A stretch of DNA of 64,000 bases from the NCBI GenBank assembly GCA_947382355.1, contig CANCYR010000006.1, positions 1-64,000 of the forward strand, written 5' to 3'. Within the stretch, counting starts at the first letter, position 1. The number at the start of each line of letters is the position of its first letter. The notes below the pieces were generated by a model, which ran no database searches, was not told where the DNA came from, and worked only from the letters and a program-made list of their open reading frames with translations. This document shows, piece after piece, positions 40,684 to 50,014 of this stretch. A program made the position numbers and the translations under genes. Source of the DNA: an uncultured Lachnospiraceae bacterium. Its GTDB lineage: Bacteria; Bacillota; Clostridia; Lachnospirales; Lachnospiraceae.

Positions 40684-41697
40684 ATGGCTCGAAGTGAATC
40701 TGGCATATCAGGACTTCAAAAGGCTGCAATTTTACTGATTGCCCTTGGACCGGAGAAATCTTCGCTTGTTTTTAAACACTTAAAAGAAGAAGAAATAGAA
40801 GAACTGACCTTGGAAATTGCCAATACAAGAAGCGTTACGCCGCAGGTAAAGGAAGACGTCATAAATGAATTTTATGAGGTTTGTCTGGCGCAGCAGTATA
40901 TTGCGGAAGGCGGTATCGGCTACGCAAAAGAGCTGTTGGAGAAGGCGCTTGGTTCAGACAAGGCGGTGGAAGTAATCGGAAAGCTGACGGCTTCCCTGCA
41001 GGTAAAGCCTTTCGAGTTTGTAAGAAAGGCGGAGGCCGGTCAGATATTGAACTTTATTCAGGACGAACATCCCCAGACCATTGCCCTTATTTTGTCTTAT
41101 CTGCCCTCAGGACAGGCGGCAAGCATTATTTCTTCCCTGCCGCCGGACAGACAGGCGGATGTTGCAAAACGTATGGCCATGATGGACCGTACCAGTCCGG
41201 ACGTTATCAAAGAGGTGGAGAAGATACTGGAATCAAAGCTGTCTTCTTTGGTAAATCAGGATTACACTATTATCGGCGGTGTGGATGCAGTGGTAGATAT
41301 CCTGAACACCGTAGACAGAGGAACAGAAAAGCATATTATGGAGACATTGGAAATCGAAGAGCCGGAGCTGGCAGACGAAATCCGAAAGAAAATGTTCGTA
41401 TTCGAGGATATTCTGCTGCTTGATGACAGGGCAATCCAGAGAGTGCTCCGGGATGTGGATAATAATGATCTGGCAATTGCGCTGAAGGGCTCTAATGAAC
41501 AGGTACAGACTGCAATCTTTAATAACCTGTCCAAACGTCTTGCTACCATGATTAAAGAGGATATGGAATTTATGGGACCTGTCCGTATGAAGGATGTGGA
41601 AGAGGCACAGCAGAAGATTGTAAATATTATCAGGAAACTGGAAGATTCAGGTGAAATTGTAATATCCAGAGGCGGAGGTGACGAAATCGTTGTCTAG
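40684..41697 (+). CDS. fliG: Flagellar motor switch protein FliG
   Basis: 337 residues. N-terminal FliF-binding domain, middle domain (EHPQTIALILSYLPSGQAA, the EHPQ motif), and C-terminal torque domain with alternating charges (FVFEDILLLDDRAIQRVLRDVDNNDLAIALKG). It transmits stator force to the rotor and binds FliM. Its last codons contain the ribosome site and start of fliH. Confidence 0.97.
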   Translation: MARSESGISGLQKAAILLIALGPEKSSLVFKHLKEEEIEELTLEIANTRSVTPQVKEDVINEFYEVCLAQQYIAEGGIGYAKELLEKALGSDKAVEVIGKLTASLQVKPFEFVRKAEAGQILNFIQDEHPQTIALILSYLPSGQAASIISSLPPDRQADVAKRMAMMDRTSPDVIKEVEKILESKLSSLVNQDYTIIGGVDAVVDILNTVDRGTEKHIMETLEIEEPELADEIRKKMFVFEDILLLDDRAIQRVLRDVDNNDLAIALKGSNEQVQTAIFNNLSKRLATMIKEDMEFMGPVRMKDVEEAQQKIVNIIRKLEDSGEIVISRGGGDEIVV

Positions 41698-42577
41698 TCC
41701 AAGTTTATATAAATCAGGCTATATTGCGTTTCAACCAGAGGATAAAAAGGTGATTGATTCCAATGCTCTTTTTGAGAGAAGGCTGAAGGAGCTTCAGGAG
41801 ATTCAGAAGGAGGCGCCAAGAGCTGCTGTTTCCCAACCCGTTTTTCGGGAAGAGGCAAATGATTTGGAGGCAGTTAATGTAGCAAGGCTGTTAGGGGAGG
41901 AACCGGAACAGGATGGAGATGGTTTTTTTCCAGGCGTAGCGGCAGAGCAGGTTTCTCTGGAAGCATATGAGGGACCCGCTCCGGAAGAAATCATAGAAGG
42001 TGCAAGAAAAGAAGCAGAAGAAATTCTGCAAAAAGCAGGAGCGGAAGCAGAAGAAATAAAAAATCAGGCAAAAGAAGAAGGCTTCCGGGAAGGACAGCAG
42101 GCAGGCTACGAAGAGGCCATGAGGCAGGCGCAGCAGGAGATTTCCATGAAAGAGCAGGAGCTGGCTGAAAAAGAAGCTCTGCTTGAGAGAACATATCAGA
42201 ACAGGATAGAAGAGTTAGAGCCTGAATTTGTGGATATTCTTACAGGCGTTTATGAGCATATTTTCAAAGTGAATTTAAAGCATGAAAAAGAAATGATCGT
42301 GCATCTTCTGGAAGTAAGCATGGGCAGAATGGGAACCGGAAAGGATTTTATTGTTCATGTGTCCAGAGAAGATTATGAGGCAGTCAGTGCCAAAAAAGAG
42401 GAAATCAGAAAGTTTGTACAGGGTAAGGATGCTACTCTTGAGGTAATTGAGGATATGACCCTTGCCCAGAGTGAATGCATGATAGAAACAGCCGGAGGCA
42501 TTTTTGACTGCAGCCTGGGAGTGCAGCTTCAAGAGCTGTCAAAGCAGCTGCAGCTATTGTCATATGAGAGGAATTAG
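41690..42577 (+). CDS. fliH: Flagellar export regulator FliH
   Basis: 295 residues. The middle holds a Glu/Ala/Gln-rich coiled coil (AEEILQKAGAEAEEIKNQAKEEGFREGQQAGYEEAMRQAQQE in two parts) with the GxxxG-type spacing of FliH; the C-terminal domain (EPEFVDILTGVYEHIFK) resembles V-type ATPase subunit E. FliH is a stator-like partner of the ATPase FliI. TTG 41690 is the best start: GGAGGTGA lies eight bases upstream inside fliG, giving an 8-base overlap. A GTG at 41678 would sit on that site. Confidence 0.9.
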   Translation: MSSPSLYKSGYIAFQPEDKKVIDSNALFERRLKELQEIQKEAPRAAVSQPVFREEANDLEAVNVARLLGEEPEQDGDGFFPGVAAEQVSLEAYEGPAPEEIIEGARKEAEEILQKAGAEAEEIKNQAKEEGFREGQQAGYEEAMRQAQQEISMKEQELAEKEALLERTYQNRIEELEPEFVDILTGVYEHIFKVNLKHEKEMIVHLLEVSMGRMGTGKDFIVHVSREDYEAVSAKKEEIRKFVQGKDATLEVIEDMTLAQSECMIETAGGIFDCSLGVQLQELSKQLQLLSYERN

Positions 42578-42578
42578 T

Positions 42579-43892
42579 ATGGAAGGACTGCGGATTGACT
42601 TTCAAAAATACAATAGGCTAAAACAGGATACCTTTTTCAAAAAGATGGGTAAGGTAGTTAATGTGGTAGGACTGACCATTGAATCGGCAGGTCCGGAAGC
42701 CAAGCTTGCAGATCTCTGTCGTATCTATCTGGAAGGCAGGACGGGGAAATACATACTTGCTGAAGTAGTGGGATTTCGGAACGGCAGGACGCTGCTTATG
42801 CCTTATGAAGTGACGGATGGCATTGGCGGCGGCTGTATTGTAGAAAACCAGGGCTATCCATTGTCAGTGCCCGTTGGTGATGAACTGCTTGGAAAGACTC
42901 TGGACGGTCTTGGCAGGCCAATATACGGCGAGGAGCTTTTCCTAAAGGAATCTTATCCGGTAGAAGCGCCGCCGCCGGACCCGTTAAAGAGAGAGATTAT
43001 TGATACGATATTGCCTCTTGGCGTAAAAGCTGTAGATGGAATGATTACTGTGGGCAAGGGACAGAGAATCGGGATTTTTGCAGGTTCCGGCGTGGGAAAA
43101 TCCACCTTGATGGGTATGTTTGCCAGAAATACCAGAGCTGATATTAATGTAATCGCCCTGATTGGAGAGCGGGGCAGGGAAGTAAGAGAATTTATTGAAA
43201 GAGATTTGGGAGAAGAGGGCATGAGGCGTTCGGTAGTGGTGGTATCTACTTCCGATAAGCCGGCTTTGGAACGAAATAAAGCGGCAAAGACGGCTACGGC
43301 TATTGCAGAATACTTTAGGGATCAGGGAAAGGACGTTTTACTTATGATGGATTCCCTGACGCGTTTTTCCATGGCACAGAGGGAAATTGGCTTAGCAAGC
43401 GGAGAACCCCCTGTTACGAGAGGATATCCCCCCAGCGTGTATTCGGAAATGCCCAAGCTGCTAGAGCGTGCAGGAAGAGCCTCGCAGGGATCCATTACAG
43501 GGCTGTACACAGTTTTGGTGGATGGTGACGACTTTAACGAGCCGATTACCGATACGGCGCGAAGTATTCTGGATGGACATATTATGTTGAATCGTAAACT
43601 GGCACATAAAAATCATTACCCTGCCATAGATATTTTGCAGAGCATATCAAGATGTATGAGCCAGATTTGTGACAAAGAGCATAAAATGGCGGCAGGGAAG
43701 CTGAAAAATGTAATGGCAACCTATACGGAGGCGGAAGATTTGATTAATATCGGCGCCTACAAACAGGGCAGCAATCCGGCAATTGATTTTGCCATAGAGA
43801 AAATTGAACAGGTAAATGAGTTTCTCATGCAGGAAACTGATGAAAAAATTACATTTGAAGAAGAAATACAACAGCTTTTGGAACTGTTTTAG
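42579..43892 (+). CDS. fliI: Flagellum-specific ATP synthase FliI
   Basis: A 437-residue ATPase that energises unloading of export substrates. Walker A GIFAGSGVGKSTLMG (about residues 167-180), Walker B (VLLMMDSLTRFSMAQREI), and the P-x-x-R-G-Y-P-P-S motif are clear. It starts at ATG 42579, one base after the fliH stop. A longer frame to 42504 overlaps fliH and is not used. Confidence 0.96.
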   Translation: MEGLRIDFQKYNRLKQDTFFKKMGKVVNVVGLTIESAGPEAKLADLCRIYLEGRTGKYILAEVVGFRNGRTLLMPYEVTDGIGGGCIVENQGYPLSVPVGDELLGKTLDGLGRPIYGEELFLKESYPVEAPPPDPLKREIIDTILPLGVKAVDGMITVGKGQRIGIFAGSGVGKSTLMGMFARNTRADINVIALIGERGREVREFIERDLGEEGMRRSVVVVSTSDKPALERNKAAKTATAIAEYFRDQGKDVLLMMDSLTRFSMAQREIGLASGEPPVTRGYPPSVYSEMPKLLERAGRASQGSITGLYTVLVDGDDFNEPITDTARSILDGHIMLNRKLAHKNHYPAIDILQSISRCMSQICDKEHKMAAGKLKNVMATYTEAEDLINIGAYKQGSNPAIDFAIEKIEQVNEFLMQETDEKITFEEEIQQLLELF

Positions 43893-43911
43893 TTATAGGG
43901 GATGAAGCATT

Positions 43912-44370
43912 TTGAGTGTATTTAAGTATCGCATGCAGAATATTCTGAATATAAAGAATAAGCTGGAAGAACAGGCAAAAAATGAATTTGCCGCAGCAAA
44001 TCGCAAGGTGCTTGAAGAAGAAGAGCGGCTGGCTGTCCTGCGAAACCGGAAAGCGGCTTTGGAGAAAAAAGCAAGGGAATTATTGGCGGCTCCTTCTTTG
44101 GATATTCAGGAAATCATCTTAAATAAATCCGGCATCCGGAAGACGGAAGGCAGGATAGAAGAACAGAAAAAGGCAATTTTTTTAGCTAAAGAGCTTTTGG
44201 AAAAGAAGAGGGTAACGCTTATGGAGGTGCGTATGGAACGACGGACCCATGAAATCCTTAAGGAGAATGCCTTTGCGGAATTTCTTATGGAGGAAAAGGC
44301 GGCAGAAGGTAAGGAAATCGATGAGCTTACCAGCTATACTTACGGACAGAAGCTGGCGGAAAATGAATAG
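43912..44370 (+). CDS. fliJ: Flagellar export chaperone FliJ
   Basis: 152 residues, almost entirely coiled coil, with the family N-terminus (FKYRMQNILNIKNKLEEQAKNEF). FliJ is the central stalk of the export ATPase. The start is TTG at 43912, seven bases after GGGGATG. The next gene starts 13 bases after its stop. Confidence 0.88.
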   Translation: MSVFKYRMQNILNIKNKLEEQAKNEFAAANRKVLEEEERLAVLRNRKAALEKKARELLAAPSLDIQEIILNKSGIRKTEGRIEEQKKAIFLAKELLEKKRVTLMEVRMERRTHEILKENAFAEFLMEEKAAEGKEIDELTSYTYGQKLAENE

Positions 44371-44383
44371 CAGGTGACAGGAA

Positions 44384-45265
44384 ATGGCAAGAGAGGCAAT
44401 GGAACAAAATTTTTCAATGGATACGGAAGCGGATAAAAAAAGGCTGAAGGAAGAAAAGAAAAAATTTAAAGAAGAGCAGAAAAAGCAGCGGAAGGAAGCA
44501 AAAGCCCGGGCAAAAGAATTTGCCATTCAGGAAGCAGCTTTTGATGAGGATTCGGAAGGCAGCACGGTTTCTGTAGTATTGGTAACAAGCATCATTATAA
44601 TTGTCTGGCTGGGAATACTCTGTCTTTTGATAAAGCTGGATGTAGGCGGTTTCGGAAGTAATGTGCTGGCTCCGGTTTTAAAGGATGTGCCCGTTGTAAA
44701 TAAGATTCTTCCGGGCCCTAAGGAAACCGAAACAGCGGATGAAGGAGAGTATGGAGGATATACAAGCCTGAAGGAAGCGGTGGAGCAGATACAGATTCTG
44801 GAAATGCAGCTGGCAAATGAAAAGGAAGGAAATGATTCCGATGCAGAAGAGGTTGCCGCCCTGAAAGCGGAAATAGAACGGTTAAAGACCTTTGAAAGCA
44901 GTCAGGTAGAGTTCCAGAGGATTAAAACGGAATTTTACGAAGAGGTGGTTTACGCAGAAAAGGGACCGGGAGCTGACGAATACAGGAAATATTATGAAGA
45001 AATGGACCCTGCCACGGCAGAATATCTATATAAGGAAGTAGTAAAACAGGCTGAAGTGGATAAAGAGGTACAGGATTATGCCAAAGCCTATTCGGAGATG
45101 AAGCCAAAGGAAGCAGCAGCCATTTTTGAGGCCATGACTGATAATCTGGAGCTGGCAGCTAAAATTTTAGACACTATGAATGCAGAATCAAGAGGAAAAA
45201 TTTTAGGCGTTATGGATGCCAAGGTGGCAGCAAGGCTTACAAAGATTATGGATCCCAAAAGTTAA
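44384..45265 (+). CDS. MotE/YlxF-like flagellar protein
   Basis: 293 residues: a strongly charged Lys/Glu cytoplasmic N-terminus, one membrane helix (about residues 65-88, VSVVLVTSIIIIVWLGILCLLI), a coiled coil (about 125-175) and a C-terminal MgtE-N-like helical domain (YKEVVKQAEVDKEVQDYAKAYSEMKPKEAAAIFEAM...AAKILDTMNAESRGKILGVMDA). Position between fliJ and fliK equals ylxF of Bacillus, and the domain matches MotE-type stator chaperones. It may assist MotAB. The sigma-28-type promoter at 45263 begins at its stop codon. Confidence 0.8.
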   Translation: MAREAMEQNFSMDTEADKKRLKEEKKKFKEEQKKQRKEAKARAKEFAIQEAAFDEDSEGSTVSVVLVTSIIIIVWLGILCLLIKLDVGGFGSNVLAPVLKDVPVVNKILPGPKETETADEGEYGGYTSLKEAVEQIQILEMQLANEKEGNDSDAEEVAALKAEIERLKTFESSQVEFQRIKTEFYEEVVYAEKGPGADEYRKYYEEMDPATAEYLYKEVVKQAEVDKEVQDYAKAYSEMKPKEAAAIFEAMTDNLELAAKILDTMNAESRGKILGVMDAKVAARLTKIMDPKS

Positions 45266-45289
45266 GTACCGGATGGGAAATGCCGATAT
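45263..45289 (+). promoter_or_regulatory. Sigma-28 (SigD/FliA)-type promoter upstream of fliK
   Basis: TAAG (45263-45266), exactly 15 bases, GCCGATAT (45282-45289). The -10 matches the Bacillus sigma-D consensus fully. It lies about 80 bases upstream of fliK in the only gap larger than 100 bases in this part of the operon. A weak sigma-A pair (TTATTT, 17 bases, TATAAT) lies further down. Confidence 0.65.
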
Positions 45290-45371
45290 AATATCAGATA
45301 ATTATTTGGAATTTTCCAATTAATTATAATAAAAGAACATTTACAAATAAATGAGGAAAGGAGGAATTTGG

Positions 45372-46805
45372 ATGACGGGAGTACCCGCAACAGGCACCAA
45401 GGCTTTTGCCGTGAATCTGCCGGCAGGAGCTGTACAGAAAAATGTGCCAAACAGTATGGAACAAAGCTTTGCGGACATTATGAATATGAGCGGAAGAGAG
45501 AGCCAGACGGAAGCCTTTGGAGATGCCGGCAAAGTAAAATCACCGGTAAGCACTTCAGGAAATGAAAAAAAGATTTCCAAAGAAACAGCTGATTCCGGAA
45601 AGCCTTCGGAAAAGCTTACAGAAGAGGAAGCGGTGCAGCTTGAGGAAACGGCCGGAAAACTGAAGGAAGAAATAGCCGATGCCCTTGATGTGACAGTTGA
45701 GGAACTGGAAGCAGCCATGGAGACGCTGGGGTTATCCTTTGCAGATCTTTTAAATCCTGTAAGTCTGGCAGGGCTTGTGGCAGAAATGTCAGCGGATCTG
45801 GACGGACTGGACCTTGTAACAGACGCAGCCTTGTTTGAAGGCCTGAAAGAGCTTTCCACACAGGTAGCGGCAACGGTAGAAGAGCTGGCTTTTGAGCTTG
45901 GCATAAAGCCGGAAGAAATGATATCCATGCTGGAAGAAGCCTTTGACAATGTTGAGGCACAGCCACAGCTGGAAAATGGATTGCAGCCGGAGGAGCCTGC
46001 AGCAGAAAATGGAGCATTTGCAGAACGTCTTGAAGCTTTTGCAACAGGGCAGACAGACAGAATGCAGGTAAAGGACCCTCTTGCAGCAAAGGAGTTTCAG
46101 GATAAAGCTGCAGGGGCAGAAGAGACAGGAGAAAACCGCTTAAGTCAAAAGGAAGGTCCTGCCATAGAAGTAAATACGGCAAAGCAGCAGACAGCTTCAG
46201 AAGATTTTCAGGATGAAGGAAGCAAATCAGAGGGCCATAAAAGCTTTGGACAGGAAGGAACAGGCAGTATTTTGCCTCAGGCAGTATTTACAGAAGGAAA
46301 AACCGCTCCTCTGAACATGGAAGCGCCTTTGCCGGCCATTGATCCCCAAAGTATTTTGAATCAAATCGGGGAAGCAGTGAGAGTTACGGGCGGAGAGGAT
46401 TTTACCAGCATGGAGATGCAGTTGCATCCGGAAAGTCTTGGAACATTACATTTGCAGATCCGGGCAAAGGAAGGAATCATAACTGCCCAGTTTACAACAG
46501 AAAGCGAAGCAGTAAAGCAGGTGTTGGAAGCCCAGGTAATACAGCTTAGAGAAAAGCTGGAGGCTCAGGGAGTGAAGGTGGAAGCGGTAGAGGTTCTTGT
46601 TGCCAGCCATGAGTTTGAAAGAAATCTGGAAAAGGGCGGCAGTGAAGAAAGGAATGCTTATCAGGCCAAAAAAGTAACAAGAAGAAAAATCAACCTGAAT
46701 GTGCCGGAAGAAGAGCTGGATTTACCGGAAGAAGAGAAAGAGGCTCTGGATATTCAGAAGGACATGATGGAACGAAGCGGAAACACATTGGATTATATGG
46801 CATAA
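45372..46805 (+). CDS. fliK: Flagellar hook-length control protein FliK
   Basis: 477 residues: a long low-complexity N-terminal ruler rich in Glu, Ala and Gln, and the C-terminal Flg_hook domain at about residues 335-425 (GGEDFTSMEMQLHPESLGTLHLQIRAKEGIITAQFTTES split by the LHPESLG signature). It measures the hook and switches export to late substrates. ATG 45372 follows AAGGAGG. It has its own sigma-28-type promoter candidate. Confidence 0.9.
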   Translation: MTGVPATGTKAFAVNLPAGAVQKNVPNSMEQSFADIMNMSGRESQTEAFGDAGKVKSPVSTSGNEKKISKETADSGKPSEKLTEEEAVQLEETAGKLKEEIADALDVTVEELEAAMETLGLSFADLLNPVSLAGLVAEMSADLDGLDLVTDAALFEGLKELSTQVAATVEELAFELGIKPEEMISMLEEAFDNVEAQPQLENGLQPEEPAAENGAFAERLEAFATGQTDRMQVKDPLAAKEFQDKAAGAEETGENRLSQKEGPAIEVNTAKQQTASEDFQDEGSKSEGHKSFGQEGTGSILPQAVFTEGKTAPLNMEAPLPAIDPQSILNQIGEAVRVTGGEDFTSMEMQLHPESLGTLHLQIRAKEGIITAQFTTESEAVKQVLEAQVIQLREKLEAQGVKVEAVEVLVASHEFERNLEKGGSEERNAYQAKKVTRRKINLNVPEEELDLPEEEKEALDIQKDMMERSGNTLDYMA

Positions 46806-46820
46806 GGAAGGAGGAAGCAT

Positions 46821-47519
46821 ATGGCATACGTAGCACCGTTTGTAGACGGAAAACTTGAACTTGGAACATCCTGGCAGGAAGCCAAGAGAGAAGAAAAGAA
46901 ATCGAATAACCTTGATAAAGATGCTTTTTTGCAGTTATTAGTAGCCCAGATGAAATATCAGGACCCATTGGAGCCTACCTCTAATACGGAATATATTTCA
47001 CAGCTTGCCACATTCTCAGAACTGGAGGAAATGCAGAACTTAAATGCTAACAATGAATTACAGCGTGCATCATCTCTGGTTGGAAAAGAAGTGGTAATCA
47101 AAACAGTAAGCGACACGGGAAAGGTTACATATGACAGCGGAAAGGTGAATTATGTAGTTTATGAAAACGGCAAGGCCATTGTCGGCGTCAACGGAGAGGA
47201 ATATCCGTTAGATCAGGTGGCAGAAGTGGCAGATGCTGATTATCTGGAAGCTTACAATATGGCAACCGCATTGCTTTACGCAGTTTCCAAACTGCCCAGC
47301 CTGATGAACTTAGATATCAGCAGTAAGGATGCAGTACTATCCATTAAAGAAGTATATGAATCCATGAATGATTATCAGAAATCCTTTATCAGCGAGGATG
47401 ATAAGAAGATTATTGAGGAATATATCAAAAAGATGGAAAAACTCATTGAGATTGACGAGAACAATAAGCCGAATGATGAGAATAATAAGCCGAATGACGA
47501 GGGAACGGAGGGAGAATAA
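46821..47519 (+). CDS. flgD: Flagellar hook capping protein FlgD with atypical C-terminus
   Basis: 232 residues. Residues about 30-135 are canonical FlgD (LDKDAFLQLLVAQMKYQDPLEPTSNTEYISQLATFSELEEMQNL, in family order, then SLVGKEV). Instead of the usual Tudor/Ig C-terminal domains, residues about 150-210 form a helical unit (LPSLMNLDISSKDAVLSIKEVYESMNDYQKSFI) like repeats in clostridial surface proteins, followed by a disordered tail with a duplicated ENNKPND motif. FlgD caps the growing hook. It overlaps the next gene by one base. Confidence 0.92.
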   Translation: MAYVAPFVDGKLELGTSWQEAKREEKKSNNLDKDAFLQLLVAQMKYQDPLEPTSNTEYISQLATFSELEEMQNLNANNELQRASSLVGKEVVIKTVSDTGKVTYDSGKVNYVVYENGKAIVGVNGEEYPLDQVAEVADADYLEAYNMATALLYAVSKLPSLMNLDISSKDAVLSIKEVYESMNDYQKSFISEDDKKIIEEYIKKMEKLIEIDENNKPNDENNKPNDEGTEGE

Positions 47520-47923
47520 TGAACCCCATATCAAATCAGTTTCTTTCCATCCGGCAGATACAAAATGAGTACCAAAGTCAGAATAGAAAGTCGAATCAGA
47601 CACTCAGGGAAGACCAGATAAGCTTTTCCGACATTTTAGCAGTAAAGTCCGGAGAGCTGGATGAAAGCGGTGACTTAAGGTTTTCCAAGCATGCGGCTAA
47701 CCGTCTGCAGGATCGAAACATTGATTTGACGGAAGGACAGCTTAAGCGTTTGGCGGAAGGTACGAATAAAGCCGGTGCGAAAGGCATCAAGGAATCCCTT
47801 GTTCTGGTAGATGATCTGGCATTTATTGTAAATATCAAAAATAACATGGTTATTACCGCCATGAATCAGGGAGAAACAGAAAATCACATTTTTACAAACA
47901 TTGATGGAGCCGTAATCATGTAG
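47519..47923 (+). CDS. TIGR02530-type flagellar operon protein
   Basis: A 134-residue soluble protein with the family text LRFSKHAANRLQDRNIDLTEGQLKRLAEGTNKA followed by SLVLVDDLAFIVNIKNNMVITAM. Members always lie between flgD and flgE in Gram-positive flagellar operons; the biochemical role is not established. The start overlaps the flgD stop (TAATG). Confidence 0.88.
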   Translation: MNPISNQFLSIRQIQNEYQSQNRKSNQTLREDQISFSDILAVKSGELDESGDLRFSKHAANRLQDRNIDLTEGQLKRLAEGTNKAGAKGIKESLVLVDDLAFIVNIKNNMVITAMNQGETENHIFTNIDGAVIM

Positions 47924-47999
47924 CCGGACCGATAGGAGGCTAAGACCCCTGAATGACAGAAGGGGACTGCGGCAATAAAAATTAGGAGGTCATTTCATT

Positions 48000-49661
48000 A
48001 TGATGAGATCATTGTATTCTGGTGTAGCAGGTCTTAAGACACACCAGATAAAGATGGACGTTATTGGTAATAACATTGCAAATGTAAATACAGTAGGATA
48101 CAAATCACAATCCATAAATTTTTCGGAGTTGATGTATCAGACCAGTCAGAGCGCATCCGGTCCGAATGCCACTACCGGAACAGCAGGAACCAATGCAAAA
48201 CAGATTGGTCTTGGTGTTAAGAGTGCAGCAATCAGTACGGCAATTACTCAGGCGGGTTCCAGCCAGACAACAGGAAATCCTTTTGATCTTCAGCTGAAGG
48301 GAGATGCGTTCTTTGTTGTAAGCGACGGTTCCAACCGGTTTTTCACAAGGGACGGTTCTTTTAATGTGGATGCTGTGGGAAATCTTGCCATGAGCTCCAA
48401 CGGTTACAACGTAATGGGCTGGCAGGTAGATGAAACAACAGGAAAGATTAAAAAGGATACAGTAAGTCCTTTGAAGGTTTTAAGTCCTGAAAATATGACA
48501 TATCCCCCGGAGGCTACTACAAGGGCATATGTATCCGGAACTATTGATGCAAACGATCCGGATGCCACTGCAGAGTCTGGAAAAATTATGAACTTGAACT
48601 TTTTTGATAATGCCGGTTATTCCTATACGGCAAAGCTGTCCATGAAAGCTACCGGAAAAGACGGGGAATACAGCGTAGAAATATCCGATATACTGGATTC
48701 CAACGGAAAATCCGTTATGAGCAGGTTTCCGAATTTATCCTTTGGAAGCTCGGTAAAAGTGCCAAATGCCCAGACGTTAAACGTGGCACAGGGCTATACG
48801 GTAAATGCTACAGGAGTTACTTATGAAGGCGTTACCTATCCATTTACTTCCCTCTTTACTGATGATGCACAGGGAACAGCAGTTGAAAAACAGACAATAT
48901 TGGCAAATGCTTACGGATTTAAAACCTATGAGGAATTTTCCAAATTATATGGAAGCGTAAGCGGCGCTGATACAGATACATTAGGAGCTATGCTGGCAGC
49001 AGGTTCTATTGATGCGGGCATTATGGATGGAACAACAGGGGCTCTGACCGTTGCAGGTAAGGTGATTCAGGGCGGTATTGTAAAATACAATGATTCTACA
49101 AAACTGATAGAATCAGTAAACGGATTGACCAATAATTTTACTTTGGATTTGAAATTTGGTGATGATGTATCCATACCAAACGGACCTTTTGCCACCATTA
49201 ATATTGACTTTGCGCCATCCAATAACTACAATGCCAACGGCGCCAGCACTATTGCCGCTGAGCATGGGGATACAAAAGGCGTGGGCGCAGGACGGAAAGT
49301 AGGAAAGATGTCAGGCGTATCCATCGAGGGTAATGGCATGATTTATGCCCATTATGACAATGGACAGACAAAGCTGTTAGGTCAGATTGCCGTAGCAGAG
49401 TTTCCAAATGCTGCAGGTCTTGAGAAGCAGGGCGACAACTTGTATGCCGCAACGCTGAATTCCGGTGAATTTGACGGAATCGGCGTAGACGTTACTTCAA
49501 GCGGCGGATATATTTCCACGGGCGTTCTTGAAATGAGTAATGTGGACCTTTCTTCGGAATTTACTGAAATGATTACTACCCAGAGAGGATTTCAGGCTAA
49601 TTCCAGAATTATTACTGTATCGGATACCTTATTAGAGGAACTGGTAAATCTGAAACGTTAG
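48000..49661 (+). CDS. flgE: Flagellar hook protein FlgE
   Basis: 553 residues. The N-terminal hook/rod motif (MRSLYSGVAGLKTHQIKMDVIGNNIANVNTVGYKS, over residues 2-36) and C-terminal helix (VDLSSEFTEMITTQRGFQANSRIITVSDTLLEELVNL) are complete. The middle hypervariable part is larger than in Bacillus. The ATG follows AGGAGG. A long hairpin after the stop separates it from flbD. Confidence 0.95.
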   Translation: MMRSLYSGVAGLKTHQIKMDVIGNNIANVNTVGYKSQSINFSELMYQTSQSASGPNATTGTAGTNAKQIGLGVKSAAISTAITQAGSSQTTGNPFDLQLKGDAFFVVSDGSNRFFTRDGSFNVDAVGNLAMSSNGYNVMGWQVDETTGKIKKDTVSPLKVLSPENMTYPPEATTRAYVSGTIDANDPDATAESGKIMNLNFFDNAGYSYTAKLSMKATGKDGEYSVEISDILDSNGKSVMSRFPNLSFGSSVKVPNAQTLNVAQGYTVNATGVTYEGVTYPFTSLFTDDAQGTAVEKQTILANAYGFKTYEEFSKLYGSVSGADTDTLGAMLAAGSIDAGIMDGTTGALTVAGKVIQGGIVKYNDSTKLIESVNGLTNNFTLDLKFGDDVSIPNGPFATINIDFAPSNNYNANGASTIAAEHGDTKGVGAGRKVGKMSGVSIEGNGMIYAHYDNGQTKLLGQIAVAEFPNAAGLEKQGDNLYAATLNSGEFDGIGVDVTSSGGYISTGVLEMSNVDLSSEFTEMITTQRGFQANSRIITVSDTLLEELVNLKR

Positions 49662-49691
49662 TCTGGCGGAATGTTAAATAGATAATAATAA

Positions 49692-49736
49692 TGCAGCAGG
49701 CGGAAACAGGGAAACCCCTGTTTCTGCCTTGTTGCG
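49692..49736 (+). terminator. Long hairpin between flgE and flbD
   Basis: GGCGGAAACAGG pairs with CCTGTTTCTGCC (one G-U), extended outward by GCAGCA/TTGTTGC with a bulge. No T run follows, so it may protect the flgE message 3' end or be a processing site rather than a full terminator. Confidence 0.5.
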
Positions 49737-49804
49737 GTAATGATTAGTAAATTTTAGAAATATATCCTGATATCCGTTCAAAAACAAACTGGAGGATGTT
49801 GAAA

Positions 49805-49990
49805 ATGATTGAGGTTACAAAACTGAACGGGCAAAAAGTATTGATAAATCCTGATTTGATGGAGACTGTGGAAGAAACTCCGGATACGGTGATTTCTTTT
49901 ACTACCGGCAAAAAAATAATTGTAAAAGAAAGTAGACAAGAAGTAAAAAATTTAGTAAAATCGTATAGAAAGGATATTTTTGCAAACTAA
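49805..49990 (+). CDS. flbD: FlbD/YlzI-family flagellar protein
   Basis: 61 residues, the family length (MIEVTKLNGQKVLINPDLMETVEETPDT, VISFTTGKK). Small flagellar operon protein placed between flgE and motA in Gram-positives; in Bacillus the homologue (SwrD) increases motor power. ATG 49805 follows GGAGGATG; ATG 49796 would lie on the site. Confidence 0.88.
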   Translation: MIEVTKLNGQKVLINPDLMETVEETPDTVISFTTGKKIIVKESRQEVKNLVKSYRKDIFAN

Positions 49991-50014
49991 AGCAAAAGTA
50001 GGAAGGTGAACATT

